From Mytilinidion resinicola (Eukaryota; Ascomycota; Dothideomycetes; Mytilinidiales; Mytilinidiaceae): a stretch of DNA of 64,000 bases. Each line of letters opens with the position of its first letter. The stretch's first letter is position 1. Shown here in pieces: positions 42,962 through 55,202 of the stretch. The stretch spans positions 517,616-581,615 of the forward strand of contig NW_022985446.1 in NCBI RefSeq assembly GCF_010093595.1. The letters are read 5' to 3'. The notes below the pieces were generated by a model. The model was not told where the DNA came from. It did no database searches and worked only from the letters and a program-made list of their open reading frames with translations. Made by a program: the position numbers and the translations under genes.

Positions 42962-45900
42962 TTATGGCTTTCTTTGAATGAATTCTCGATCAAAGGTCTG
43001 AGCCGCCTGTCTCTTTAGGACACGATGTTGGGGTGAAGAACTCGGGTGGGTTGCATCCTCGAACTCATAAAATGGATGCATCCCATTGCCAAGACCCGGT
43101 GTCGGTGTCGAAGTCTCAGGAGACTTTCGACTCCCGCCAAATGCACGGCAACCGGTGTGTATCTCGCTGCTGAGCGTCGCGTTCTTCGATCTCTTGTTTG
43201 GTTCGGGAAAGAGAGAGTGTCGATTTGGTGCCACCAGGCTATCGCAAGACTCATCTGGAGGCCACGATCGTTTTCGCGACCCACTAGGTTCAAGCTCCAG
43301 GCCAGTCATACTCACATCTTGGTTGCCGAAGTCATCCTCGTTGGTGTACGATGTGATACTTGACGACGGTGTGATGCCAGTGCCATCCGAGTCCGTTTGT
43401 CCCACTGTTTCGCTGTCCGATAGGCTTTCGTCCGGATCCTGGCGTATGATAATGGGAGTGAGGGAAACGTTCGGTTGACTGAAGAGTCCTTTAGTCGACT
43501 GAGCTTTGGAAGCAGGCGTGAGCCTTTGTAACACAGAACTATGGTGCCCGAAGATAACAGCACCGTCCATGACCTCTTTTAGGGGACCCGGGGGTACGAT
43601 AGTGCCAATGGCAGGTTTAGGGACTAGCTGCTGTAATCTGACGCACTTGCACCTGTATGCGCCCGGCTCGGTACATGATTCGAAGAGAGATGAGCCTCGA
43701 TGCCATTGTATCCGAGTAGAAGTGAGGTATTTCCGGTTGAGCCTGCACTCTGCAACATCATAGAGGTCGTTCAAGATCTTGATGCTGGCAGCCAGATAGT
43801 CTTTCCCTTTCGGCACTCTTCTCCAGGTATTGCAAAGGGCCCGATCGCGTTTTTTGAGTGGATGAATGAGATCTTCAAAACCATTTGCCAACAGTACCAA
43901 GGCGTCAATGTCGCGAACAAGTCTTGGCCATCCCCCGCAAGTCTTCATAATACTGGTCTGCTTCTGCCGAAGGGGCGAACGCTCTTCGACAATGGCTTTG
44001 AACTCGAACCCTTTCAGGATCTCTTGGCAAGGTACCTCGATGGTTGCCCCAGGTATTTCATCGGCTTTTACATCCTGATCTATGAGGAACTCAAGGAGAG
44101 ACCAGATACTGACGACCAAATCTCGGAATGTGTAGTTGTCATCGTCTAATTCTGTCGATGCGCTTTGAAGTAGCTTCTCTTTGGCGGTCAAGCCTGTCGA
44201 TGGGGTCGAAAAGAGCTTGATAGGGTGACCATCGATTTCAAAAGGCTCCAGCCAATTCCGGTGTTGTGCTATATGAAGAATAACACTTGAAGCTGGCACA
44301 AGCCATGCTCGATTTTCTGCTGTGTCATATAGAGCAACTGGTGCCTTCTCTGCGGCTGACACGATGCGCTTGTAAGGTCCATCTCTTTTGAAATGGCATT
44401 TGCCGTCTTTGGGCCCGAGATTGAAGTTGGCCTGAGCTACGCCGAACTGCTGAAAGCCGAGTGTACCTCCCGCAAGTTTCAGGGAGCTTTCCGCATCCTT
44501 TGCTCCAGAGTAATCGATGTTCTCGTAGTTCGCCGAGCCAGACCCCAGCGCAGTAGTTGCCTCGCTACACCAGCCCACAATAGCTCGAGTTGTGCGAAGA
44601 GATTCTAAGCTCACATCTTCCAAGGTGGCTCGGTTTTTGCATCTTTCGAGGACGTCCTTATAGCTCAGCCGAGTCTCGCAGTCCGGACTGGATATTAGAT
44701 GCCATTGTACAAGATTTCCTAGATTTTTGATGGGCACAAACATGGATGAGAACCCTTTCATGACGACTCCGCCGGCATACTCTACTGCGTGTCGAACTCC
44801 AGCAATACCTGCCATGATATCTATAGGTATCTCTAGTCCTGTCTGGTCTTGACGTTCAGGTATGGGGAAGTTTCGTGCAATAGTTGCACCAGAGAAGAGT
44901 GGAAGCCAGCATGGATTCTCGGTAGGATGTAAAGCCGTACTGCGAAAGGATAGATTCAGGCTGGATGGCCCCTGGGTGATGACAGCTTCTGAGTAGGCTA
45001 TTTGCTCATCTACACTTGAAGAATTCAATGCAGATCCAATCCACGATATTTGCTGAGTGAATTCAAGGAGCCTTTGTGGAATTCCCTTTGCCCGGATCTC
45101 CATTCTGCTAATACCGCCCTCTTCAGGGGACGTTGGAGGCAGAGTGATACCAATGCGGAGTCCTGCGGAGGTGTCTAGGGCAATATCGTTAGTAAAAGAC
45201 ATGAATGGCAAGTGGAAAAAGTGGTGATGAAGGGGTGTACAAAGGCTCGTGGCTCCGACATTTAAGCCAAGTAAAGATAACTCGAGTTCGTGAAACGTGC
45301 AGCTACTAAGGAGCCGAGTCCGAACTTACAGTCAGAAAAGACGCGTTCCTCGGGTTTTGCGGCAAACCTTCTAGCTAATACATCTTGCAGAGAGTCCAGG
45401 AAGAACTGGCCGCTATTGGGCCATGTTGATTGAAGGTATTCCGAGCAAGTGGCTGCCTGAGTGTATAGAGCTGAGCCAGTCAGTGTAATCAAGGATCCCA
45501 GTGGAGGTATTCGTCGGCCAAATTGTGATTTTAAAAATTCGGGTAAACTCCAGTCAACGAGAAATTCTAACGGAACCTCAGTGGTGTTACAAAGCGCACA
45601 TTCCTGGAGCACATCGGGGCCATTGCTAAGAGGTAGCCCTGCGCGGGAACAAGCGCCTGAGCATTTAATCGCCAACGCCGCAAAGACATTTTGTCTGGCT
45701 TGTTCTATTCCGGAAAGATCGTTGTAATATAGATTTCGGCGCACCGCCGTCAACAGATGTTGAAACGGTTCCCCAGAGATTAATAAGTCCCGAATGGGCG
45801 CCAGGTCAGCTGCATACTCGCCATCATCAGCGTCATCTTCGTCGTCTTCTACTGGTCCGTCATCAATGCCTTCACTCGGATCAGGAGTGAATTGTTTGCT

Positions 45901-46185
45901 CATCTCCTGTAAACGTGAAGAAATTGACTCGGGTGAGATCGTGGGCGTAGTAACGTTGTCTCGAAAGTAACGTGTGATTTTTGGGCGGTACCTGCGAATC
46001 AATTTTGTTGCACCAGTTGCGATTCGTACATCTGTTCCTATGGCTCGAGCGGGGGTCCTGTTCTTCAAGTAATCTTCTACGAGGATATCCTTTGTCTGTA
46101 ATAATTCTATGGCGTAGTCTTTGAGTAGCAAACTGAGTCTCTTCTCAATGACCTCTGGAGATTGTTGCGCAAGGGCGTGTTCCGC
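42962..46185 (-). pseudogene. C-terminal region of the large zinc-finger/HMG/ARID/PHD gene, after an in-frame TGA
   Basis: Two exons, 46185-45330 and 45174-42962, join in phase (1022 codons) across an intron with ACTAAC shortly before its CTAG. The frame is the same as that of the upstream gene, whose stop is the TGA at 46186-46188. The first part (ALAQQSPEVIEKRLSLLLKD, then TKLIRRYRPKITRYFRDNV) reads as continuous protein, but no ATG occurs before the QEMSKQ segment some 80 residues in. This part therefore does not look like an independently started gene. The rest holds SAGLRIGITLPP, a Cys-containing ECALCNTTEV, RAWLVPASSVILHIAQHRNW and a long Ser/Pro-rich end with SRKRSWPPDES. I know this kind of region only from large uncharacterised fungal proteins. 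It is a nonsense-truncated, readthrough or mis-sequenced C-terminus; I cannot tell which. Confidence 0.6.
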
Positions 46186-48887
46186 TCAATTTCGTGCGCC
46201 TGCTCTCTCGATGAGCACATCTCCGAAGAAAGCAACAAACTCTTGGAGAAAGTCTTGAGAAAGGCCGAGAGAGCTTCCGACGGACCCCATCGAACAGGCA
46301 GACTCGGTGTCTGTCCCTAGACCGCTTTGGTATCCGGAATCCGAAGGAAGAGAGAGCCTAGGAGCGTCAACCGTTTGGTCTGAGTGCTGAGCGGCTGATT
46401 GTGCGTGGCTAGGATCCAAATGCTCATTTGCTAGGAAAGATGTGCGTTCTCCGACCTTAGGCAAATTCCGAAGCTGACGTTGGAGTGCAGTGGCCTTCTC
46501 TGAGTCGACCTGCCTGGGTGAGCAGTCTACGCACTCGTGGATGTCGGGCACGTCACGGTTCTCATAGTAGCAGACTATGTGCTGCGATCTGTCGCACATT
46601 TCGCACAAAATAACAGACCCGACATCGTCCAAGAAGCCGCAGATGCACTTGATGGTGCCTCCATCTTCCTCGTTGATGACGGCTTGGCGTATTTTCAAAG
46701 TTTGGAGATATTCCTCGTAAGGATGGAGCCATTTTTGATATGAGTTCTTAAGTGATGTGGAAAGCGAGGATATGATCTTGCCGCTGTAGCCCAGATCTCT
46801 TCCAATCTCGGCCCACGTCTTCTGCTTGCTTATTTCGAAAAATCCACCGCGCATTTCGACGGCCCTTTTGAGCTTGAACAGATCCAAAGGTCGTTTATCC
46901 ACGCTCGGGAATCGATCGAGGCTGCCACCATGCTGTTTATGGAATTCCGCTAGCTGATTCAAGTAATCAATATTTTCATCCGTGCCTGAAAGGGCTGGCT
47001 CATGTTGCCGTGCTAGTTCCTCCCGGTGTTTCTTTCCATGATTGTCATAATCATGGTCCTGTTGCCTCTTGGCTTTGAACTCCATTAAATATTTCTGATA
47101 TTCTCCATATTCGGGTGTAGTCTTGTACTCAGCCATTTGAGCAGTGTATGCCTCTAGGGCTGTGATGGCCTGACGCTCATAAGGCAGGCGTTCTTCTGAG
47201 GAAAGGGCTTGCCAGCGGTCTCCGACCCTTTTCGCAATATCTGTGAACGAAAGTTCCTGTCCCTTGAACAACTCACGAAATTCTATGTTCTATTAGTATG
47301 CTCTGGTAGAATGTGCAGTAGGAAAGGTACACTGACGATTGGAGAGGATCACGTAAGCGGATGGCGGTCTTTCGGGAGCGTGTTCATCGGGCTAAGATGA
47401 CGATCAGCAGCATTCCCAATTACTTCATATACTTGCTCTCGAGGGGGTAAGGGTTCAACAGCCTTACCTTCGGGTGCTTTGTATATTTGCGCTTGGTGGA
47501 CAGATCATGGTTATTAGTCTCAAGACTAGTATCATGACGGTCACTCTTGGGAGCCTGGTCGGGCGAAGGCGTCCTGAGACCGCCTGCGTAGCCATCCTGC
47601 TCGGGCGAAGGCGTCCTGAGACCACCTGCGTAGCCATTACCCAAGGAGAATTGAGGGGGCTTCCAGATCCAACTACTGCCAATCACGGAGAACGTGCCCA
47701 AGGGGTCGCCCCAAAGCGGAGACGAGTTGGAGGACGTGTTCGCGTGCGCCTGAATCTGGGGCAAAGCAGACAATCGCTCCGTTGGCACAGACGGTCGTAG
47801 CGCGCCTTGGGGAATTGCGATGTAGTAGTACACTTGGAGGTAGTTCCCATCGTGAATCGACCTTTGGAGCAATTGGGCGGGAGCCACGGGAAATGTGCTC
47901 TTGACTGAGGCGCATGAAACGATTCTTCAAGGGACGAGGCAGATGATCAGGGGAAGGAAAACCAGCGACATTGTGTTCGAGGTCCAGTATTAACCCAAAC
48001 TCATCTCTTGGTGGGTACGAGGATGGGTTTTCGTTGCTCGGGTTCGATAAGTTGACGGAAATCGCTGCCTGCGACTCATACGCGAGACTACTACGACGAT
48101 CAATTCTCTGCTGGATGGGTTTAGAGGAGTTTGGTACTGCGATTTCTCGGTGGGCTTCATCTCTGTCCTTATCGGTTGTGCCATAATGTGGCGCTAGTTC
48201 ATACGTAGATGACCTGATGTCCGTATCAAGGAAGCTAGGCCGAGGAAGGCCCGATTCAATTGCAGACTCTCTAGCATCGCAATCAGATGTAAAATCCGCG
48301 GTGGTCTGGTTGGAAAATATGAATTCTCGTAGTCCCGGTAATTGGTAGACAGAATATGGGCTTACATCTTTTGGTATAGCAAGCGTGCTAGAGCTTTCTG
48401 ACTGCGATGCTAGAGAACTGGCATTCGTCGTTGGAGGGAGAGTAATCCGCCGAATGCAGCATAGTTTTCTACTTGCGCAACGGGTGCAAGGGAATTTTTT
48501 GTCGCACTCGGCTTTGTCCTTTGCACAATTAGTGCAAGTAGTCGGTGTATTATTCGGCGTTAAGCCTTGGTCAGGAACATCGTGTTGATTGTTATAGTCC
48601 CTGCCATGGATAGTGGAGTGTTTTTGAAGCAAATCGCTGACGGCAAGTAAGCATAATAAGCTGACTTGCATTCAAAATGGGTAATGATATACCGGCGGGC
48701 AAAGGACATCTGGCAAGTGGTACATTTGAACGGCTTCACATTAGTGTCTGGTCCAAGCAAATATTGTTAGCCTTCCTAGGCCGAAGGATCTCAAGCAGAG
48801 GGTGGATGAAGACGTACGCGTGAGTATATGCCTCTCGAGGTGCTCGAGCTTTGCAAATGACTGACTACAGTAGGTGCAGAACGACAT
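46186..48887 (-). CDS. multi-domain regulator: 2x C2H2, Zn2Cys6, HMG box, ARID, PHD finger
   Basis: Probable nuclear DNA/chromatin-binding protein. Exons in transcription order: 48887-48818, 48747-48693, 48636-47468, 47391-47337, 47282-46186. Order: C2H2 finger 1 CTYCSQSFAKLEHLERHILTH; finger 2 CTTCQMSFARRDLLQKH; Zn2Cys6-like CTNCAKDKAECDKKFP then CTRCASRKLCC; a Ser-rich middle; HMG box RPPSAYVILSNQFRELFKGQ with RVGDRWQALSSEER; ARID around LFKLKRAVEMRGGFFEISK; PHD finger CICGFLDDVGSVILCEMCDR then CYYENRDVPDIHECVDC. Exon 3 is one base longer than the phases allow: frame 1 up to about 47.9 kb must switch to the frame ending TKRKYTKHPK. That implies either a +1 frameshift near 47890 or an unrecognised intron. 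The protein stops at TGA 46186 while the same frame continues for about 1000 codons. Fungal proteins starting with C2H2-C2H2-Zn2Cys6 are familiar to me; the full combination is rarely discussed. Confidence 0.75.
47556..47639. repeat. 42-bp tandem duplication in the regulator gene
   Basis: Copy 1 is 47556-47597 and copy 2 is 47598-47639, with only a few base differences. On the coding strand each encodes a 14-residue unit (GYAGGLRTPSPEQ-like), so the duplication keeps the frame. Confidence 0.9.
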
Positions 48888-51800
48888 AATGGCGGTGGCG
48901 GCGAAAACCTGGCGAGATTCAACTTCGATAACTAGTGTCCCGACTCAAGGACATATTCTACCGCTCGCTAGCGGCAATCTCCCAAGCCCTTCGCAGCATT
49001 ACCGTAAAAGATATAGACGCTCAGAACCTATATTCGTAGATGGATGACTTGGTGCAAGACTACTACTATATAGAGCGATATGAGAGAGGACACATGGAAA
49101 GAGAAGGAAAGAGAAAAAGGCCTCTTACGATGAAGGCTGAACACTCCCCGCTCACCGTTCCACCTACACGACCTCAGCTTGGCAGCCTTACACAGCCACA
49201 GCCACGCCAACGCATGTGCGTCCACCTGCATGGGCATCAGGCTGAGAGGGAAACACATCAATCATGGTGTAGGAACGCCCTTTCGGATATTGACTTCAAT
49301 GCAGGCACCCCGAGGTTGACTGGAGTGGCGACTCGTCTGCGGAAATGACCTTTGATTTTGTAGTTGGTCTTTCAAGTTAGTGGTGTAGTTAGTACGAATA
49401 CATGGACTATCGCTTAGAGGCTGAGAGGGTTTGCGTTTGAAGAATGATTGTTTGGCCCATCAGGGGTCTGGGGGATGATGGGATGAAAACGAAAAGTTGG
49501 TGGCAGGGTGGGTGGGAAGATGTGTCGTCGGCTTCACGAAAGCGGTTAGCGCTTCACGTGACATTTCAGCAACCCTCACATTGAAGTCGAGATCGTGAGG
49601 TACTGGCTTTCATGGAAACTGATTTAGGAAATATTGCTGTATTGATATTGATTGGCCCGTGACTAGATCTTAGAAGGTTACAGCAATCGGTAAATGCATT
49701 GCCTCCCTTATGATCTTAACCTGTGAGAACGCAGGATGATGCGAGGACAGTATTATTATATTCAGGTGGATGGATTTACTCTGTAGTTAGCCCTAATAGA
49801 ACTCTATGGTTACAAGGCTCTAGGTATCAACCTCGAGCATCGCCAGGTTATGTCGATGCACTTACCATGAAGAGTTTGCCGTGCCCATGGTGAGCGTTAA
49901 AAGGTGCTAGAGAACGCTGGTTTGCAGTGGCACAACTGCATGTAGCACGACAGCTCCAGTTCTAACCCGACTTCTTCCGCTGTGAAGCTCCGACATTGAA
50001 TGACAAGTCCCGACGACAGTGTATTAGGTAGTGGCTAGGAGGGGGAGCCGAGTTTCGGTAGTCCAAATCTCGATATGGCAACCATCAATGAATCTGATTC
50101 GAAGACCAGTGATCCTTCAAGGTTTTGAAGGGTGCAGGGATTGCATCCCTTGTGACTCCTCTTAGATTGCGGCGAGGGCGGCGAGGGCAGCGGGGCAGAC
50201 CGCGCAGCGCGGCACAGCAACCCACCAACAACCAATCCGTCAAGATTTCCTGCAGCAGCTCACATACGCATTGATGGCAGGGTGACTTAGTGTTTCGTCA
50301 CCGAAGGATTCTATTGGAGGGGGCGATTGTGTGCACCAAAGAGTAGTTATCTGCGCCCCCGTCCTATGCTCTGTATCGTTCGCGTCCACCCTCTCTACTC
50401 ACTGTGTGGGCGCTCCGCCCCTCGCTCGCTTCCTCTTGCGATACGTCCTACCGAACGCGCCAGTAGAAGAACGAGAAGAAGGAACAAGATACGCACGGAG
50501 TCTGATGCGAACGCCCTGGTGATAATGGCACAAATGCCGCAGATACTCAATGCCAACGAGGCATACTGTGATGAATAGCGAGACTGCGGACGCCGCTTAG
50601 TTCTAGCGAGCATTTTCGAGGGAGCCTATTGGCGGGAAGAAGCGGCATTCTTCAGCCCATTCCAATCAAATGCAAGCGATGATCAGGTTGAGTGAGAGCA
50701 TCAAGATTTTGACGTATATGACGATGTTTTTGCGAAGAATGTTGTATGTAGAACGAGAGGTTCCTGGAAGCGCCACGAGACCCAGGAAACAGCTCATCCG
50801 TGTGCTCGGGACACTCTCCCGCTAATCTTGGGTAATTCCAGCGCGGCTGGAGACCTAATGGCTGTTGATGCTCTCGTTTTGCCGGACGGCTCGGGAGCGG
50901 CGCGAACCTAAGACGCACTTTTGGAACTGAAGCAAGGAGAGCAGAAGCGTGAGAGTTGCGGCGCAGAGTCGCGGTGGATAGAGGGTCAATCAATAAACGA
51001 GGAAGTCCGCTAGTCACCTTGCATACAACGGGCGTGTCGGCGGTCATGTGGTTCCTGGCGGCTCACTGCCCGCGGCTGCACCCTGCCGGGTAAGCTGCCA
51101 GGGGCCATGTCGGTTGCCTTTGCCACCGGATGCAGGATGCGTTCTCGAGGCTCCTCAAGCAGCTGGCTGTGATGCCCAATCCCGACGTTTCTTGGCCGGG
51201 GCCAACTGGCGCTTCATTCAGCGGCGCGAGGGAGCGCATGTTCGGGAAACGACACTAGCAGCCTGGGCAGGCAGCGGCTGGCTGTTGCTGGGCAATGTTT
51301 CACAGCAGCCTCCCACCACGTTCCCTGGTGTGACGAGCAAGCAAGATGGGCGGTTGAGGGCGCGTAAAGGGTCGCAGAGGACGGCTCGAGGCGAGGGGCG
51401 CCTTGGGAGCGAACAGAGGCGGGATCTGGAGGAAGCTTAAAGGGTCGCTGGCGTGTGGAGAGAGCGGGCCGTCGGATAGGCCAAGTTCTGGGCGGCGTGG
51501 GAGGCGATGAAAAGTGGGCGACGGCGTGGCAGCCCTAGAAGAGAGGCACCTGAGCAGGCCGTGAAACGCCTCTGAGGGCCCTCAGGCAATTTCCACCCGC
51601 TGGAGAGAGTTGGGCGCGTCGCTGCACTGCCTCGCGGCTTCGTCGTGCTACAAGCAGATCACAGGCGTAAGCGCCAGCGCGCGAGAGGGCGCGAGGTGGG
51701 CGCTAAACGTTCAGGAGAGCCCGGGAGGCCAAATCGATGGCTGAGGCGCGAGACGTGCGGTTCCCGGATGGCTCCCCGTCTGCTGCTAAAGGATCGAGTT

Positions 51801-52970
51801 GTAGGCGAGAGTGCGCGGACCGACGGGCTTCGAGATGGAGGGCGGCTGGCGAGCCTGGCGCGGCTGTCGCAAAAGCAGTCGGCTCGCCGGTGGCCCTCGA
51901 TGCAAGGCGGCCCGGGATGCTGTCCGCGACGGCCAACCAGCGGCGTGGGTGGCGTCGTCGCCCGCACCCGAACCGCCTCGCGCAGGGAGTCTCCGCCGGG
52001 GACGTGCTGCCGCTGCCGGTGCGCGCGGCGCTGCGCTGCATCTGTCTCACAGGCCCCCGTCGTCGAGGGCCCTCTTCGGCCACCCATCTCGTGCGGCGGT
52101 GCTGTGAGGTGCCTGCTGCGGTGTTTGTGTAGATGTGGGTTGCAAGCCATGGGGTGGGGTCTGGCTCGTGGTGCCCGTTTTCCACGGCCTCCCTCGACCA
52201 CGTTCAACCACCATCCATCGATGCGCGGCGGGACAGCGCAAGCCCACTAGCGATCGCGCTGCTCTTGCCCCTAGCCGCCTGCACTCGCCAGGCCCCCGCC
52301 CAATGAGCGTCCGCGACGGGGATCAAGCTGGCGCCCGCCCGTGCTGAGGACAAGAACAGCCGCCGCCGTCCACCGCGACGTGCGACCTGCCCACGCTGCG
52401 CCCCTCCCCGAGCCTCTGCAGGACTGCCCGCGCTCGCCGCGCTTTATACACTGCGCTGTCTGCCCCCGCCCTCTGCGCAGCCCTCTCCACCGCCGCCGTC
52501 GCCCTCATTCCGCCTCCTCCGTTGTCCAGCGCGGCTACCACGTTCTCTCTCCCCCACCATCAACGTTAAACGAGTCGAGCCATCCGCAACAACCCCGCCC
52601 TCACCACCACCACCGCTTTGTCGCCGCGTGAGAGTACTGGACCCAGCTCGAGACATTCGAGGCGACTTGTGCAAAGCGTGCGTTGGCTGTTTTGCGGAGA
52701 GACCCAGCTTCATCGCTCGCCCTAAGCGCCGAAGCCGCCCTCTTGTGCGGCTTGCGCGTTGGACTCTGTCCTACCGGACAATCGCCAGCGAGAATAGATT
52801 GCCACCTGTGTATAGCCTGGACTCAACTTCCGATAGTGGCTCAAAATACCGCGCCCGAGCTAAGATCAGACGCGTGAGCCCCACATAACAGGCATATATT
52901 CACTCTTTCCACGCTCTCTGCCGACCCTACTAGGCTGGCGGGTCTCCCTTCCCTCTCTGGGAGCTCTACC
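48888..52970. other. 4.1-kb gene-free region, GC-rich in its second half
   Basis: Divergent spacer between the large leftward regulator and the rightward Zn2Cys6-acetyltransferase. 48.9-50.6 kb is ordinary and has no ORF of interest. From about 51.0 to 52.7 kb the sequence is strongly GC-rich, so several frames on both strands stay open and overlap (51645-52250 plus, 51659-52207 minus, and others). None shows a domain, and their Arg/Ala/Pro bias is what GC-rich noise gives. It may be a long promoter and 5' leader, or a non-coding RNA locus. Confidence 0.5.
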
Positions 52971-55202
52971 ATGCCGTCTGTTGCCCAGCCATTTATTAAC
53001 GGAGTCGAATTCGGCCACAAGGACAAGCTCGGAGAGCCTGTGCGGACTGGATTTACCGCTGTGAATGGACGAGGCTCCCCTCCGCAACACAAAACCAACG
53101 GCGTGAACGGGACCAACGGCATGCCCGCCAGTGACACCATCAACGTAACCCCGATCTCGCGAAACAGCTCCGAGGAGCAGGATCGCAAGATCCCAGTGCC
53201 CCAGAGAGAGGACTGGCAGTATAGCACGACCAACGGACACGGCCACAGAATCGTGACCCCTCCCAACGGAGCTGAGAGACCCTCCACGGGTAGCCCAGGG
53301 AAGAGGAAACTATCGGATTCTGAGGAGGAGGCCAACGGCTATCACACCTACGAGAGTTCCACATCTCAGGCACGGAGACGCGTTGCATCTTACGACTCGG
53401 TTCAGGAGGACGACTCGCCCAACACCGTTTCTCATAGCGTGCCTGTTTCAATTGAGCACACGACCGAGCGAAGCGGGAGTACTTGGCAGCCTCGCCAACG
53501 GGCAGAAAGCATGAACGATAGTCAATTTGCAGAGGCGTTACAGCGCGATTCACGACAGCGCGATTCACGAAGCATGGAATCGGAGGACAGGAATGGTAGC
53601 CCTGATGGTGGATCTATGACGGCTGATGGCGACACCCGAAATCAAGGAGACCGGAGCAGCACTACCGAACTCACTCGCGCTGGTGTCCAGGTTGATCCCA
53701 AGAAGAGGAAGAGGGTAAGACCAAGAACGCCAGACTTTCAGTAGTCATAATTAACATGTTTTAGCAATTTGCGAACCGAACAAAGACTGGCTGTCAGACT
53801 TGTAGGAGGAGGAAGAAGAAATGCGACGAAGCAAAACCTGAATGTGCGTATTCGTGCTTGTCCTTGCGTGGCAAAATACTAATCTTCCACAGGCAGTAAT
53901 TGCATTCGCGGTGGCTTCATCTGCGAAGGTTATGCGCATAAAGCTACCTGGACGAAACCCAGTCTTTCCAAGACACACGTCCCGTTGCAAGCGAAAGACC
54001 GGTTTTCTGAACAGTCTGGACTCTATCACACGTAAGAACTTCGTTCTATTCTCATTCAATTTTGTGTTAATATATAAGTAGTCATGGTCATCCCCGAGAA
54101 AGCTATACCGAGCCACATGCATCATCACATGTCGACGGAGCTCGAACGAGACCTATAGTAGTTGATGAGATTGAGCGTCCGACTCCAAGACCCGCATGGA
54201 ATAACGGGTGGCCAGAGCAACCCAGGCCATACGCCCAAGAGCCTCCGCCACTTCATGATTACCAACAGCCGCCTCCAATGGCACCACGCCCGCGACAGTA
54301 CACACATGAGTACGAGCACAGCATGCAACCTGCAGCAATTGCCCAGCGGCCTCCCCCTGCTCCGCAAGGCTACGGCCAAAATGTGCAAAACATCAGCACT
54401 TCCCAGTCCGCGATGACCGCACAACTTGCTCTCCAACATCACACTCAGGGTGTGCATCCGCGCCCGGCCAAGCAGCATGTCGCGCCGCCGCCAGAAGTCA
54501 AGCAGCCCAAGTCTGAGAAGGAGAAGATGTTAAGTGGGGAGCATTATATGCTGTTCAATCCTCAACTGGTCGACGAACGCGAGCAGTGCAAGGCCTCTCT
54601 ATTCCGCTTTAACAACGGCAGCAATCCTGGCGGCGGAATCTCTCGTGAGGAGCGCGCCCGGCTCTTCCGAGAGGTCCTCGAACCAAAATGGGTCAAGAAT
54701 CTCCGATCTCCTCATAATAGCCCGATTGGAAGCCTTGGAAAGGACGTTTGCGTCGATGCACCGTTCACTTGTGAATACGGCTATAACATCAACATTGGAG
54801 ATGAAGTAGTTCTCGGCTCCAATTGCACGATTCTCGATCCTTGCCGGATTATCATTATGGCAAGAACGATCATTGGCCCGAATGTTAACATCTTCGGTAA
54901 CACGGTCTCGACTGATCCAAGGGCTCGGAAGGGGAGCAAGGGAACTGCAACCGGGAAAGAGATCATTATCGAGGAAGATGTCTACATCGGTGGTAATGTC
55001 ACTATTCTACCTGGTGTAACGATTGGGAAGGGCGCCACAGTCGGTGCTGGCTCAGTTGTAACACATGTAAGTTCAATTCCATCCGGTCCAACTTCTATCG
55101 GACATGAACTGACAACATCTCTAGAGCGTTCCCAAGTTCGTCGTCGCCGTCGGCAATCCCGCCAGAGTGCAGCGAGGCATCTGGGTCGAGCAATCGAACT
55201 AA
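52971..55202 (+). CDS. Zn2Cys6 factor fused to a maltose-acetyltransferase-like domain (674 aa)
   Basis: Exons 52971-53714, 53765-53843, 53893-54031, 54082-55066, 55125-55202; phases close. The first ~245 residues are Ser/Gln/Asn-rich and end in a basic KKRKR. Next comes a fungal zinc cluster GCQTCRRRKKKC, then CSNC and GGFIC (C-x2-C-x6-C-x6-C-x2-C-x6-C), then a Pro/Gln-rich linker (EQPRPYAQEPPPLHDYQQPP). The Mac-type segment follows (KEKMLSGEHYMLFNPQLVDE), then a left-handed beta-helix of hexapeptide repeats (NINIGDEVVLGSNCTI, VYIGGNVTILPGVTIGKGA, TVGAGSVVTH) ending VAVGNPARV. Such acetyltransferases move acetyl from acetyl-CoA to sugars. Here the usual catalytic His (in ...ATHP...) appears replaced in NTVSTDPRARKG. 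The fused protein could be a DNA-bound sensor rather than an enzyme; that is inference. Fusions of this type occur in other ascomycetes to my knowledge. Confidence 0.88.

Noticed and set aside
51645..52250. Long ORFs on both strands in the GC-rich block
   Set aside because: Five or more frames overlap the same bases with Arg/Ala/Pro bias and no domain; this is expected from high GC.
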